Shown: positions 9,923-20,814 of the stretch, piece after piece
Layout: each line of letters begins with the position of its first letter
Position numbering within the stretch: position 1 is the first letter of the stretch
Translations under genes and position numbers: made by a program
Origin: Ryuthela nishihirai
Taxonomy: Eukaryota > Arthropoda > Arachnida > Araneae > Heptathelidae
Length of the DNA stretch: 64,000 nt
Direction of reading: 5' to 3'
Assembly (NCBI GenBank): GCA_038380435.1
Contig: JAWZYU010000056.1
Location: 2,294,001 to 2,358,000 of the forward strand
Notes under the pieces: generated by a model
The model's input: the letters and a program-made list of their open reading frames with translations, nothing else
The model's database searches: none
Told to the model about the DNA's origin: nothing

Positions 9923-11175
9923 ATGCCGATTTATCTTGTATATGGAGTTCATGTTTGTTCATATGACAGTGTTATGGGATGGATGCGCAAATCTATAGAA
10001 GGATGGCAGAGCTTCGAAGACCTCTTTCGTGCAGGAAGGGAGAAAGAGGCCGTGAACGAGAGAACCATCACTGCTATTCTTAAATTCCTTAAGGAAAACC
10101 AACACCTCACCGTTCAAGTAATAAATTTAGATGTCAATGTATTGATTGGCAGTGTGGAAGCTATTATTCATCAACATTTAAAGTTCCGAAAGATCTGTGC
10201 CGAATTGGTACCCCATAAATTGACACAACAGCAAAAAAGGGCTAGAGTAGACTCGTGCGAGGAAATGCTATCAATGTTTGAACCTAGTGGCCCCAACGAT
10301 TAATAGACGTTGTCACAAGTGATGAGACGTGGTTTTATTACTATACAACACCCAGAAAGATCGGCAACTATGTTTGGGTTGCGGAAGATGAACCTTGAAC
10401 ACATTAAGGAAATGGGAATTTGGGGACGCTAATTCAATCTGAATTAGCGTAGCATCCCCAAATCCTCCGACGACTTTCGCTCATGGAAGATGATTTTCAG
10501 AATTTTTTTCGATTCCCAAGGAATGGTAGACGTGGACACTTTGCCTGAATAAATATAAATAAAAAAATAAATAAATACCCCCTCAAGCACCTGCTTGCCA
10601 CAGAGGTCTGACAGGAGCCTGTCAGTTTATATGCCACAGTAGAGGATCTGAGAGGATGGCAGGAGCTCAGCAGAAAAACAACACGAACAACCATGCCTTA
10701 TATATATGGACAATACTACCAACATTGTTTTTCCCAAAATGGTTAAGGAGATGAAGGAGCACCGTATAACAACAGGCGTGTCAAGGGTTCTCCTCTTCAA
10801 GACAATGCCAGTGCTCGCAAAACCCAGCAAGTGACGACCTTTCTGGAGCAGGAAAAAAACAAACAACTACCCCATCCTGCGTATTCACCCGATCTTGCAC
10901 CATATGATTTTTGATTGTTCCAAATATTAAAAAGGAACTTTCCTGGAAGTCTTTTTCAAGGGTGCAAGAACTGCAAAATCATTCATTCATAGTTGAGTAG
11001 TATTCCCCAACAAGGGTACCCCAAGCATTTCAGAACTGGCGTAGACGTCTGCATCTTTGTATAAATAGTGGACAGGAGTACTTTGAAGGACACGAGAAAT
11101 TTTGTTCAGATAAGTGCAATTGTTCTTGTTTTACAGATGTATGTCAAGAACGTTTTGAACGTCCCTCGTAGAATA
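9923..11175 (+). pseudogene. mariner transposase (DD34D), interrupted
   Basis: Encodes a decayed mariner transposase. An N-terminal segment (GWMRKSIEGWQSFEDL...ERTITAIL) resembles the helix-turn-helix region. It is followed by LVPHKLTQQQKRARVDSCEE, matching the mariner linker. Then come the catalytic blocks: TSDETWFYYY (first D), DNASARKTQQVTTFLEQ (second D), and HPAYSPDLAPYDF, where the third catalytic residue is D. Several frameshifts and stops separate the blocks. A SINE-B fragment is inserted between blocks one and two (10546-10700). Terminal-repeat-like sequence GAACGTCCCTCGTAGAATAC lies near 11157-11175. No functional protein is possible. Confidence 0.88.
10546..10700 (-). mobile_element. 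SINE-B, truncated, inside mariner
   Basis: On the plus strand it shows CCCTCAAGCACCTGCTTGCC, GACAGGAGCCTGTCAGTTTA and GCTCAGCAGAAAAACAACAC, ending at ACCATGCCTTA. The tRNA-like head is missing. It breaks the mariner gene between its first and second catalytic blocks, so it arrived after the mariner element. Confidence 0.85.
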
Positions 11176-11234
11176 CTAAATGAATGTGATTTAAATCAGG
11201 TATTCCATTCTTCAGGTAAGCATCTACGAGTTAT

Positions 11235-12145
11235 GAAATGTTAAAAAAATGTGATCAAGTTTCTAGGACAGTTATCAGGAAAATGATTAACGAATTCTTC
11301 TTCAGAAATGAACTGCCGAATTTAAATGAAATTTTAATAACGATAATTTCGGTTCCTGATTTGCCAAATTTTAGCCAAGCAACATTAAATTGATTGCTAA
11401 TAGATATCAGCTTTATATTTTCCATTCGCAAATGCGAAGGTGCTTTAACTGAAAGAGACAACATTTTAATGTAGAGGTGAAAATATTTGAGACAATTTAA
11501 AGCACATAGTGGTAATAAAAGAAAACAATTGCTATTTAGATGAAACTTGGGTGAATTCGAACCACACAACTTCTAAAGTAAAAAAAAAAGTTAGAAACTA
11601 AACTGTGGCAGAATTAGTGTCAGCATCTCGGTAAGCATTTTATTCATGGCTCACCAGAGGCCTAATACAAACAGCTGGGAAAGGCAGAGGTTTATAATTG
11701 CTCAAATAGGAAGTGACCATGGTTTCCTTGATGGAGCACAGTTAGTGTTTGAATGAAAAAGTAGTAAAGTTTACCATGAAGAAATGAATGAGATAGTATT
11801 TAAAAATCGGATGTTATGTTTGTTTCAAAAATTAGCAAAGAAGCTCTGTTATAGTAATGGGCAATGCTCCGTACCAGAGCGTAAAAAACTGAAAAAGCAT
11901 CAACTATGGCATGGAAAAAAACAAGATGTTATTAACTGGTAAAAGGAGCATGGTATTAAGCATAGTGACCATTTGATGAAGAGAGAACTCTTAAATAAAT
12001 TTAGACAAGTGAAAGACAATTACGACAACTATATTATAGATGAATTTTTAGTGGAAGCATGACACGTAGTACTGCATTTCCTTTCCATATCATTGCCCGT
12101 TAAAACCAATTGAAATGACTTGGAGTCAAGTAAATGGCTACAGGG
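11235..12145 (+). pseudogene. Tc1-like transposase of the LDETWVN type (DDE_3)
   Basis: A broken Tc1/IS630-group transposase. Recognisable segments in order: FFFRNELPNLNEILITIIS, VPDLPNFSQATLN, KCEGALTERDNI, the first catalytic block YLDETWVNSNHTT, then GRGKRFIIAQIGSDHGFLDG, KVYHEEMNEIVF, SVIVMGNAPYQSVKN, WHGKKQDVINW, LLNKFRQVKDNYDNY and the last block PLKPIEMTWSQVNGY. The middle catalytic aspartate, expected in an MDNAPY context, reads MGNAPY here, so even a repaired copy would lack that residue. At least five frameshifts or stops are needed to read it through. It directly follows the mariner remnant but belongs to a different family. Confidence 0.85.
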
Positions 12146-12171
12146 TCAAAAATAACAAAATTTTAAATTTA

Positions 12172-12450
12172 TAGTTCCGAAAGCTTTGTGCCGAATTGGT
12201 ACCCCACAAACTGACACAACAGCAAAAAAAGGGCTAGAGTCGACTCGTGCGAGGAAATGCTAGCAAAAAAACAAACAAACTGACACACAAACTGACACAA
12301 CAGCAAAAAAAGGGCTAGAGTTGACTTGTGCGAGGAAATGGAACCTAGTGGCCCCAAACGATTAACAGACATTTAGTATTCTACGAGAAGCGTTCAAAGC
12401 GTTCTTGACAAACATCTGTAGAACAAAAACAATATTCCTCTGAAATGCAC
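12172..12450 (+). repeat. Scrambled mariner fragments with internal duplication
   Basis: Repeats the mariner linker sequence (CCGAATTGGTACCCCA, CTGACACAACAGC) found near 10180-10310, with part of it tandemly duplicated at about 12210-12345. It continues with CTACGAGAAGCGTTCAAAGC, a mariner terminal repeat. The order differs from the parent at 9923-11175, so it is a rearranged second copy. Confidence 0.78.
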
Positions 12451-13093
12451 ATTTTTGCGCACAATGGGATAAACTAGGATAAGCGCGGTTATTACTTGAA
12501 GAAGCAATCAAACTTGTTTCAAAAGAAAATTGGAAAATTATATTAGACATGTGGCAGCAGAAGAAGAGGATTTGTGGAATTTGATGTAATCAGTGAACAC
12601 GTTGTCGAGAAAACATTTGTTTATATACGAAGTATATAAACAATTATTAATCATAGTAGTGATGATACTGTGTTCAATGTATCAGAGGATAGCAATTTCA
12701 AGCCACTTGACAACTGAAACAAACATTTAATTTTAAAGTGAAATTCGTTGAAATGTTTTTTATTCCTTGTATTATATCATAATTATTTGCATAATGTAAC
12801 AATAATATTAATTTCACAAGTCATTGTCGGTGCTTCTGGGGATGTAATTTTGCTTCGTAAGGGACAAAAAATTAACAATAGGAGATATAATATATATAAC
12901 GTTGCGCTAAATATCTAGCAAAATACACTTCTGGCATTGTATGTTTTTATCCACAAGTTTGACATCTGCTTAAAAATGCGGTCTCAAATTGTAACCAATA
13001 GCAGTTAATTTTCTGTATATTGATACTAGGAAAGGCTTGCTTATGTCGCACGGTTTGTTTACTCAAGTGGAACGGAGTATAATGATGAGTTAA
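12451..13093. other. No recognisable feature
   Basis: AT-rich. Short protein-like pieces occur, but I cannot connect them to a family. Confidence 0.4.
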
Positions 13094-13236
13094 CACGTTT
13101 GAGCCTAATAGGAGGTTGACACTTGAGTTTAAAAAGGATGTCGATACATTTGAGCTTAATGGGACTTGACATGTACCAATCTAAGTAAAATCTAATGGGG
13201 GCTTGAGATGTCCAATTTTAAATCTAATGGGAAGTT
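13094..13236 (+). repeat. Degenerate ~25-35 bp tandem repeat
   Basis: Units share a TTTGAGCYTAATGGGA-like core followed by TTGAC. About five diverged units are seen, and another pair appears at 13410-13450 beyond an inserted SINE-A piece. Confidence 0.6.
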
Positions 13237-13410
13237 GGGTGGGCTTTGCACACCATGGGCTAAATGGCCAGGTCACATGGACCCCGAAGGCTCAGAGAAG
13301 GTTGGGGGAGGGGACCCACTGGAACAGCTGTTGGGAGACAGATGGTGACCTCCCGTCAAGGCCATCCAGCGTATTCTTTAACGTGTACAGGGTATGGCTC
13401 TCCCGCACAT
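13237..13410 (-). mobile_element. SINE-A 3' half, reverse strand
   Basis: Well preserved plus-strand text TTTGCACACCATGGGCTAAA through GGGTATGGCTCTCCCGCACA. The head half is absent. It interrupts the degenerate tandem repeat. Confidence 0.85.
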
Positions 13411-13447
13411 TTGAGACTAATAACGTTTGACATGGTTGAATCTAATA

Positions 13448-13568
13448 GGGTCAGGTTGTTTTACCTCTGAATGCACATTTTTGCGCACAATGGGCTAAAT
13501 AACCAGGATACAAGGACCCTGAAGGCTCATATGACAGTTGTTACTCACTGGACAGCTGTTAGGAGATA
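13448..13568 (-). mobile_element. SINE-A, 3' part, split by a Tc1 element
   Basis: Tail and distal body of a SINE-A on the minus strand, from TTGTTTTACCTCTGAATGC to CAGCTGTTAGGAGATA. It continues after the Tc1 insertion at 14848. Removing the insertion and one TA restores GAGATAGATTGTTAGC, the SINE-A sequence at that point. Confidence 0.85.
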
Positions 13569-14847
13569 CAGGGGTTTACAAAAATAATGGAAACATGTAC
13601 TGTGTGTGGAGAACATTTCATTAATAAGCTGTAGGCCCCCTCGAGCATTCAGAATAGACGCAATTCGATGTGGAATAGACTTATACAAGTCATGCACATA
13701 TGGTAATGCAATACGGCCTTGCACTCCAGATATTCCCACAGATGTTCAATAATATTGAGGTCTGGAGACTAAGGTGGCCAGGGTAGCTGCTGTACCCTAT
13801 CCTCACACTCTGTAAACCACAACTCGACACGTTTCGCACAATGCTTGAATACATTATCCGCTTGAAACCAGGGACACTCATTAGGGAACAATGATGATGA
13901 TCCCAACATTGGGTGCAGGTGGTCCCCGAGAATGGATTCGTACGTTGCGGATGTGACACGACCCTGCAGAATAACCAATGGCCCTAAGGAATGCCATGAT
14001 ATGGCATCCCACTGCATCAGGGATCTACCTCCATGCTTCACAGTCGGAACCAAACAGTCGGTGTGGTATGCTCTACAGATTTTTGCCTAACATACACTCT
14101 ACTAGTGGTTGGAAACAATGTGTAGCACTATTCTTCAGACATAAAATCAGGGACCTTATAAGTTTTCTTGCATTGATGCTAGTAATCAGAGGTTTGTGGA
14201 TTGCAGCACTGCCATAAATACCAGCACGATGAAGTTTCCGACAAACTGTTATCGGATTTTCCGACGAACTGTTAGTCGGAACCAAATAGTCGTTATGGTA
14301 TGCTCTGCAGGTTTTTAATAGGGATACACAGATAGGCACGATGAAGTTTCCGACGAACTGTTATGACCGAAACGGGATCATTCCGACTGGTGTTCAACTC
14401 TGCTGCTATTTGCGGTGCGGTGGTCTTGTGCTTCCGTTATATAATCCGTGCCAATATTCGCCTATCCTTATCTGACAACGTCATATGGCGTCCACAATTT
14501 GCATATTTGAAGGCAACGCCTTGTCCTTTTTGATAGGTAGTCATAATCTTCGATACAGTTCTTCGTATTGCACCTACTTGTTCCGCTGTTCTGGTTACTG
14601 AATCTCCTGCAAGACGCGCACAAATGATCATGCTTTTTTGGAGGTTACTATGATCTGACATTGTTAACAAATACACCACAACACAGCTGTTTCACCTGTG
14701 GCTGTAGCACTACTATGTGATAGCCGACATCGTACTTCTCCCCTTTATTTCCTCATATCGCGGGTGACTTCATCCCGTGATATGCATACGGCGCATTGAG
14801 TGTACTCCAGTGGCCATCGGTGTTTCCATTATTTTCATAAACCTCTG
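13569..14847 (-). mobile_element. Tc1 element (family Tc1-C), complete ends, 1279 bp
   Basis: Inverted ends: CAGGGGTTTACAAAAATAAT at the left, and at the right the reverse complement of CAGAGGTTTATGAAAATAAT. TA lies on both sides (13567-13568 and 14848-14849), the standard Tc1 target duplication. The insertion is exactly within a SINE-A. Inside, local duplications are seen, for example ACTGTTATCGGATTTTCCGA beside similar text near 14336-14372. Confidence 0.95.
13620..14661 (-). pseudogene. Tc1-C transposase, broken
   Basis: The transposase starts near 14661 with MSDHSNLQKSMIICARLAG, then a helix-turn-helix stretch EQVGAIRRTVSKIMTTYQKG. The catalytic part is in a different frame: GGRSLMQWDAISWHSLGP, then FQADNVFKHC with the second aspartate. 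A TAG replaces the codon before SPDLNIIEHLWEY, which carries the last glutamate. The first catalytic block lies in the region disturbed by short internal duplications (about 14070-14370) and is not readable. The element is therefore a non-autonomous copy. Confidence 0.88.
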
Positions 14848-15065
14848 TAGATTGTTAGCCTCCCGTCAAGGCCATCCAGTGTGCTATTTAAAATTCACAG
14901 GTTATGGCTATTTCACACACAGAGCTTAACGTGCCACCCGATGGCCTTTTCAAGCACATCGGTGTGCTCCAGTGACCGAAGGCAGGGTGAGGGACTTTGC
15001 AGAAAAAAATGTCAACTCTAGCCCAGCTGTGATTCGAACATGGGAACTGCAGAAAAGGATGCTGT
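14848..15065 (-). mobile_element. SINE-A, head and proximal body, split by Tc1
   Basis: Continuation of the SINE at 13448-13568: TTAGCCTCCCGTCAAGGCCA, then the core and a degenerate head with GTGATTCGAACATGGGAAC (box B on the minus strand). Confidence 0.82.
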
Positions 15066-15244
15066 CACTTTTGGTGTCGTGTTTTAAATGGCATCGTTTG
15101 AGCCTGGACTTTGTTTTTCTGGGATCACCGAAGGTGTCCGCGAAATTTCTCTCCTCATCAGGGAAGGGGGGACAGCAATGAGCAGACATAATTACAGGTA
15201 GTGACGATATTCTCTTGAAAAGAATCTTTTATTTGGGATATAAC

Positions 15245-15440
15245 TCCTTACCTTAGCGATTAGCTCAATCGGTAGCATGAAAGGATCGTAATTTGTAGTA
15301 CCCAAGTTCAAGGCCCAACTGCGGTAAGGATTAAAATTTATTTTCGCGACCCCCCCCCCCTCCCTTCGGTATGAAAGAGGGAACATTGGCTTGGACAGTC
15401 CATGCACCGTCTTCGAAAGGAACATTATCCTTCTGTGCGA
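15245..15440 (+). repeat. SINE-A, degenerate 5' half
   Basis: Head-like TTAGCTCAATCGGTAGCATG and AAGTTCAAGGCCC, followed by a C run at 15350-15362 where the SINE body normally has CCCCGCCC, then weakly similar body sequence. Confidence 0.6.
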
Positions 15441-15530
15441 ATGAACGAACAATTTGGATGATCTTTCTGGGGGCCCAAAAGCTGTTCAATGGATTCTATT
15501 TCCCAATCTTGTGTTGTTTAATTTGTTGTT

Positions 15531-15582
15531 TAACTGGATATGTTAAAAGAGCCCTTTGGGGTCCTTGTAACATATCCAGTTA
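15531..15582. repeat. Short hairpin, 15 bp perfect arms
   Basis: TAACTGGATATGTTA and its reverse complement are separated by 22 bases. It could be a MITE relic or chance. No poly-T tract follows that would suggest an RNA gene. Confidence 0.5.
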
Positions 15583-16127
15583 AGCCATTGTATTGTCTGC
15601 CCAGGACGAAAGGAGAAGCGTTTTTCATTAATAAACTTAGAAATGTAATGTGTATTTTTCGTTGTAGAATTAGGAAGAAGAAATGAGAGAATATTTGTTA
15701 CAGATTTTGTAAATGATATTTGTTATAGGAATTCATATTCAAATTGGAAGTTATTAGCTTTTGGAGACAACATTTCGCTAATAATATACTGCTCATTGAA
15801 ATGAAAAGTTAATAAATGATGCAAATGGAGACTTGCTAAAAATTGCAAAATGATATTTGAAAGGTAAATTAACGTTAATTTTAAAACGGAATAGTTTTAC
15901 TTTAAACCAGTACATTCGTCTCAAAGCAGTACAGTCATCATAGAGAAATAAAACAATATATAATTCGCCAAACACAGTAAACTAACGATTTTCCGGTACT
16001 CAACCAGAATTCTCATGCAACCGGCATAAATTTAGAGTTGAAGAATTTTAATTTCATACGGCAAACTTCAATGCACGTGATAGTTCTCGCGACTGCCACT
16101 GTCGCTTGCATCGTCTTTCGCGCATTG
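15583..16127. other. No recognisable feature
   Basis: AT-rich DNA without a motif I can name. Confidence 0.4.
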
Positions 16128-16556
16128 TTACATTCATGCTATGGCAATATGCACCTGCTACAACGACACTAAATACTGAAGAAATTATTGAAAGTGTTTT
16201 GAATAATGACAAATGTAAAGTTCTAGAAGAGGAAGGCGATGAAGAGGATGAACAGGTTCAAAGAGTCTCGTGACAGACTGCTGCCGAAAGATTTGAAAAT
16301 GTTATGAAATTTGTTGAGCAGGAAAGCTGCTTCACTTCCAAACCGCAATGCATTTTCACCTCTTGTATTGTAAATTGTTGCATCAGAAAAGGAAAACATT
16401 CAAGCCGGCAGACAAAAGAAATTTATTTAAAAAAAAAACTATTAAATCTAATTTTATGTCATCTCCACCCTCTACATCAGTTGCTGTTCAAGATTCAAAT
16501 GCTAGTTCAGTGGATGACCCTGATGAAATGCCCCCTGAGTATCTAGAACTAAACTA
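16128..16556 (+). pseudogene. pogo/jerky-like transposase C-terminal remnant
   Basis: One frame reads TLNTEEIIESVLNNDKCKVL, then EEEGDEEDEQVQRVS, a stop, and AAERFENVMKFVEQESCFTS. After a frameshift it continues HLLYCKLLHQKRKTFKPADK and ends SSVDDPDEMPPEYLELN with a stop. The layout, an acidic stretch followed by a helical segment with charged tail, is that of the end of pogo/Tigger/jerky transposases after the DDE domain. The catalytic domain itself is not present. Family assignment rests on layout and remembered similarity, so it is only moderately secure. Confidence 0.5.
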
Positions 16557-17124
16557 AGCCATTAACTAAACTACAAATACGTATGCATAAGAAGTTTGTT
16601 TTTATCCTGAAATTAAAGTTTAGCTTGGTTTCAGTATTCTTGGATAATATTTTTTATTTCGTATATGGTTTATTTTCCGATTTTACCTTTCACATTATAG
16701 GTGAAACGTATTGAGCAAATACGGTACCAGTGTTAGCCAATGCCATCCGACATCCAAAGTAGAACTCTTTATGTGGTGGCTTTGAATGAAGCAGTTCCCG
16801 ATATGTTTGTTAAGTGCACGGATTTTGACATTCGTCAAGTGTGAAAATAAGTATAAAATGCAATTATATTTTATCTATTTACATTTATATGAAGGACATT
16901 ATACTTCATTTTTATTATCATTGTTTTTCATTGCATTTTTATTTCGACTAAGGCTTGAGTACAAGATTTTGCATACTGTATATTTGGTTTCTGTAAAAAT
17001 ATTTCTCATGCAGTCGACAGATTCATCTAACCGGAAATTCCCACTCCTCATAAATGCCAGAAACGGAAGTTTACTGCACATAGAAAATGTTTCTCATGTG
17101 AAGCAATAAAGGAGATGAAAATTT
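16557..17124. other. No recognisable feature
   Basis: AT-rich. A 107-codon frame at 16786-17109 is rich in hydrophobic residues and has no motif. I do not regard it as a gene. Confidence 0.4.
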
Positions 17125-17330
17125 AAAAGTGTTTCGGAATTATTATTGACAATAAATTAACTTGAAACGAAAATATTAATGAAGTAATAAAAGAGATTAA
17201 TAGAGCAATATATAAAGTTTATTGTATTAGGAATTTCCTTCATATTTTGACTTTGAAAATCATTCATAAAATTTAGATTAGTTAAATAGTATCTTAACTA
17301 TATAATAGAAAGTTTACAAAAATTAATAGG
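17125..17330 (+). pseudogene. LINE reverse-transcriptase C-terminal fragment
   Basis: Frame reads GIIIDNKLT, a stop where W is expected, then NENINEVIKEINRAIYKVYC. This is the 'LGIxxDxxLTWxxHI' segment that follows the reverse-transcriptase core in Jockey/CR1-type LINEs. It decays into stops downstream. Confidence 0.6.
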
Positions 17331-17383
17331 CTATGACATTAGAAAGATGTCTGCCGGATGGTTTAGTGCAAAGCTCTGACGCC

Positions 17384-17556
17384 ACGTCAAGGCACCATCC
17401 ATGTCAGAGTGTTTTGCTCTAACCCGGAGAAAACCCCTCCACACTTAGGCAGTTAGTGTGGAAGGAAAAAGAGGGTTCAAGATTCCAAAAAACATCCATT
17501 AAAACCTCAAACAGAATTTATTTTTTGTTGAGCGAATTTAATGGAAATGTTTTGTA
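17384..17556 (+). repeat. Repeat E, copy 1
   Basis: Shares about 173 bp with 19111-19285 in the same orientation, including CTCTAACC, GAGAAAACCCCTCCACAC, and AAAGAGGGTTCAAGATTCCA. Identity is high by eye. No open frame. Confidence 0.88.
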
Positions 17557-18111
17557 GAACCTTGCATTAAATTAAAAAAATATTAAAACTTTCTCCCATC
17601 GATAGAATCCTCCCTTTAAAACACCTTCTCTTCTCTGTAAGCAACTCCCAGAGAGTTTGATTTCCCATAGAGCAGATTTTGACATTCTGTTATTCCCGAT
17701 GTACTTTACCGACAGGTCATAAATTTCGAAGGCGGATTCCCCCTGCCTTTCCCCATGTTTGGTTAGAAAATCAAGTCCCTAACTGCAATGGAACGCCTAA
17801 ATAATGCCTTTGGAAATGTGGGGAATCTGGCAACGGCAGCAGATTTAAATGCTATTTTAACTCTTTACTTTCGTAGTTAGGGAGCAATAAATGGCAACAA
17901 TAGATTTGACAGCGATTTTCGTTTCCCATAATAATAGCATGGTACATAACTTTGCCTCTAGAAAGCCCCCCTTTTGGATGTTCGACTTGATATTTGGCAT
18001 TGCAATCCGGACCATAGCCAGCAACATTATCTGAAAATTTGCAGCCTCTACGTTGAATTCCCGATGAGTTATGGCTGCCACAGGCACAACAGACACCTGC
18101 TTTTGTTATAT
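17557..18111. other. Spacer between repeat E and repeat R
   Basis: No recognisable gene. Small frames on both strands lack motifs. Confidence 0.4.
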
Positions 18112-19075
18112 AGATTTAAATGGCCAAATAAAATTGGGAAATTTTTTAAAATCCACGACCCTCCAATAGAACAACCTTTTATTTGGTAGGTAGCATGTTG
18201 CTAGTGGTCAGCATCTTAGAAGAACCATTTTGACAAACATATAGAACTGAAAAACCAAGAAATGATGAACGAAAACCATACAAAAATTGAAATGTGAAAG
18301 TTTTATCGAAAACTACCACCCGATTTATAATACAATTTAATATAAATAAATTCATTTCTTTCTGTCGTCACTTTCTATTTTTGTTAATAATGTAGATCAC
18401 AGATATATCATTAAGATATATCTAAAATTAAAGAAAAATAAATTATATTTTGCATGTATCATCATACTTTCCTACATTGCCTAGTGAATGCACCACGGTA
18501 TCATCACTCTAGCTTCATATAATAAATAGCTTCATTTCTTCATTCAAGTTTCATTAATTTACCTTTCAAAGTTTCATCTTAAATGGTAGTACGTCCGAAT
18601 GATAATGTTTTTGTCCACTAATTAAGACATTTCGTAAAACAGCAATTGCTTGATTTCAAGCAAATAAAATTACTTCCGAAATAGGTTTAAAATGTGATCG
18701 TTTTAGTTGCAACTAATAACTAAATCTATATATTATAATTTCATGCAAAACTAGTGGTTTAAATAGAGGTATTCAGCATTTCCTGCTGCTATGAAGGGTG
18801 AAATTTCGATCAACCAGTCTAAAATTGTAAATTTCATTAAGAGAAGAAAATCTGGTAACAAGAAAGAGCGAAAAACTACAGTTATAAGCATACCACGTTT
18901 ACCAAAGACCACCGGAGATTTGCTGAGCAAAAGGAGGGAAACATGCATAAATATTTAAGCAATTAAATTTGGTTAATATTTAATTCAATTCCATTTATTT
19001 TTATACTACATAATTTGAAATAATTTATTTATTGCGGCGAAATTGTATTAATTTTTTTATGATTATTTTACATTG
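18112..19075 (+). repeat. Repeat R, longest copy
   Basis: An AT-rich interspersed repeat. Parts recur at 48475-48830 joined to 52362-52685, at 53240-53410, at 54530-54850, and inverted at 55180-55870. Shared landmarks are GCTAGTGGTCA with TTAGAAGAACC, CATTTCTTCATTCAAGTTTC, and GATCGTTTTAGTTGCAAC. No coding capacity is seen. It may be a non-autonomous element or part of a larger one. Confidence 0.75.
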
Positions 19076-19110
19076 GTTATTATTATTATTACGTATAATT
19101 TATTATTATT

Positions 19111-19285
19111 ACGTCAAGGCACCTTCCACGTCAGAGTGCTTTGCTCTAACCTAGAGAAAACCCCTCCACACATAAGGAGGCTAGTGTGAAAGGAAAAAGA
19201 GGGTTCAAGATTCCAAAAAACATCCATTAAAACCTCAAACAGAATTTATTTTTTGTTAAGCGAATTAAATGGAAATGTTTTGTAA
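19111..19285 (+). repeat. Repeat E, copy 2
   Basis: Direct-orientation partner of 17384-17556. The two bracket repeat R. Confidence 0.88.
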
Positions 19286-20160
19286 AATATAGCGTTCATC
19301 ACCGGTATAAACCCCGCGATAAAACATCATCGTCTCTCTCTAACCAACCTTCTCGTAGAACCTTCGCGTAATTTTGTTACAAGGAAATTGCATTGTCATC
19401 TTCTGCCATTATCTCAGTGTATCATCTGGAAAATTTCCTATGGAAAAACAATTCACAGAATACACATGCACATACCTAATTCTAAAGAAGACATGATCAA
19501 CGGAAGACCAAAACAGACTGCTATTCATTTAGCTAAACATTTCTATTTTAAGTAACAACTATAGCACTTAGGCACCGCAACCGTCCTTTCTACGAAGGTC
19601 CTTCAACACCAAGATTATCATTGCTCCTTCAGTTATCTGAAAATAACTTATTCATTAATCTAATTTTATCCACAAATATAAGCCATCCAGGGGATGCTCA
19701 CCTATAAATATGATTAAAATGGGTCCAATAATTTAAAATTATTTATAAACGTATCGTAATTGTCACCCATATTCATATTCTTCCCATACTTCTGGGTCCT
19801 GATGAAGAGCTGCAGAAACTTACGTGGAACATGGAAAGTCGCCGAGTCCAGATTCTTCTTCTCTTGCATCTGGCTTCTAAGAGGCACGTATGGAGACAAT
19901 GTTATATCTTGAAAAGAAAAGTTCGTATTAGAAAACAATTGGCAAAATGCACATATACATACACATCTCATCCTCAAACAGATCACCATATTTTGAAACT
20001 AGGTTTAGCAAGGAAAATCCAAGCATTGGATTGAATGGGAAAATATTTATGAGACGTACCTTTATTGTCAACCATATTCACTTTCTTCCCTTCACTGGGA
20101 ACTTCTCGGTCCTGATGACTCTTACCGGAACTTGAGGAGAATGTTGTCATCTGAATGGAA
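19286..20160. other. No recognisable gene; weak internal duplication
   Basis: Two passages are similar: around 19440-19500 (AACAATTCACAGAATACACA) and 19930-19985 (AACAATTGGCAAAATGCACA). Around 19795 and 20105 the phrase GGTCCTGATGA recurs. It may be an old tandem duplication. Confidence 0.35.
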
Positions 20161-20387
20161 GGAACAGACAGGGGCGTAGCCATGGGGGGGGGGGGAGGAT
20201 TTCGTAAAATTTAGGTGAGTTGGGAAATATTTTTTCAATTTTTTTATTTTTTTTTTGGAAAATTAAGGGGAGTTGTCAAAATCGTGGCAACTTGGGAAAT
20301 CTGAGGCAGTTTGGAAAATGGAGAGACGGCAAAATTTAGAGCAGTTGGCAAAATTCGAAGCCACTTAGTAAAAACAGGTGAGTTGGG

Positions 20388-20640
20388 AAAATCTTAGGCA
20401 GTTGGCAAAATTCGGAGTGACTTGGTAAAATTTTGGGGAGTTGGCAAAATTCGGAGTGACTTGGTAAAATTTTGGGGAGTTGGCAAAATTCGGAGTGACT
20501 TGGTAAAATTTTGGGGAGTTGGCAAAATTCGGAGTGACTTGGTAAAATTTTGGGGAGTTGGCAAAATTCGGAGTGACTTGACAAAATCTTGGGGAGTTGA
20601 CAAAATTCGGAGTGACTTGGCAAAATCGTGGGAAGTTGGC
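20388..20640 (+). repeat. Regular 42 bp minisatellite array
   Basis: At least four near-identical 42 bp units, each with GCAAAATTCGGAGTGACTTG followed by GTAAAATTTTGGGGAGTTG, then slightly diverged units. It is the most homogeneous part of the element, so probably a recent local expansion. Confidence 0.92.
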
Positions 20641-20814
20641 AAAATTCAGGTGAGATGTAAAATTTTTTTTTTCTGTAAAATTATGGCGAGTTGGCAAAAT
20701 CTAGGGACAGTTGGCAAAATTCGGAGTGACTTGGCAAAATCGTAGGGAGTTGGCAAAATCGTAGGGAGTTGGCAAAATTCAGGTGAGATGTGGAGATGAA
20801 ATTTTTTCTTCGAT

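Noticed and set aside
16786..17109. Small membrane protein gene
   Set aside because: Hydrophobic frame in AT-rich DNA without a motif, on a stretch adjoining LINE debris. Such frames are common by chance here.
17384..19285. CRISPR-like or satellite array
   Set aside because: Only two copies of repeat E, 1.7 kb apart, in a eukaryotic repeat-rich region. No regular spacers.
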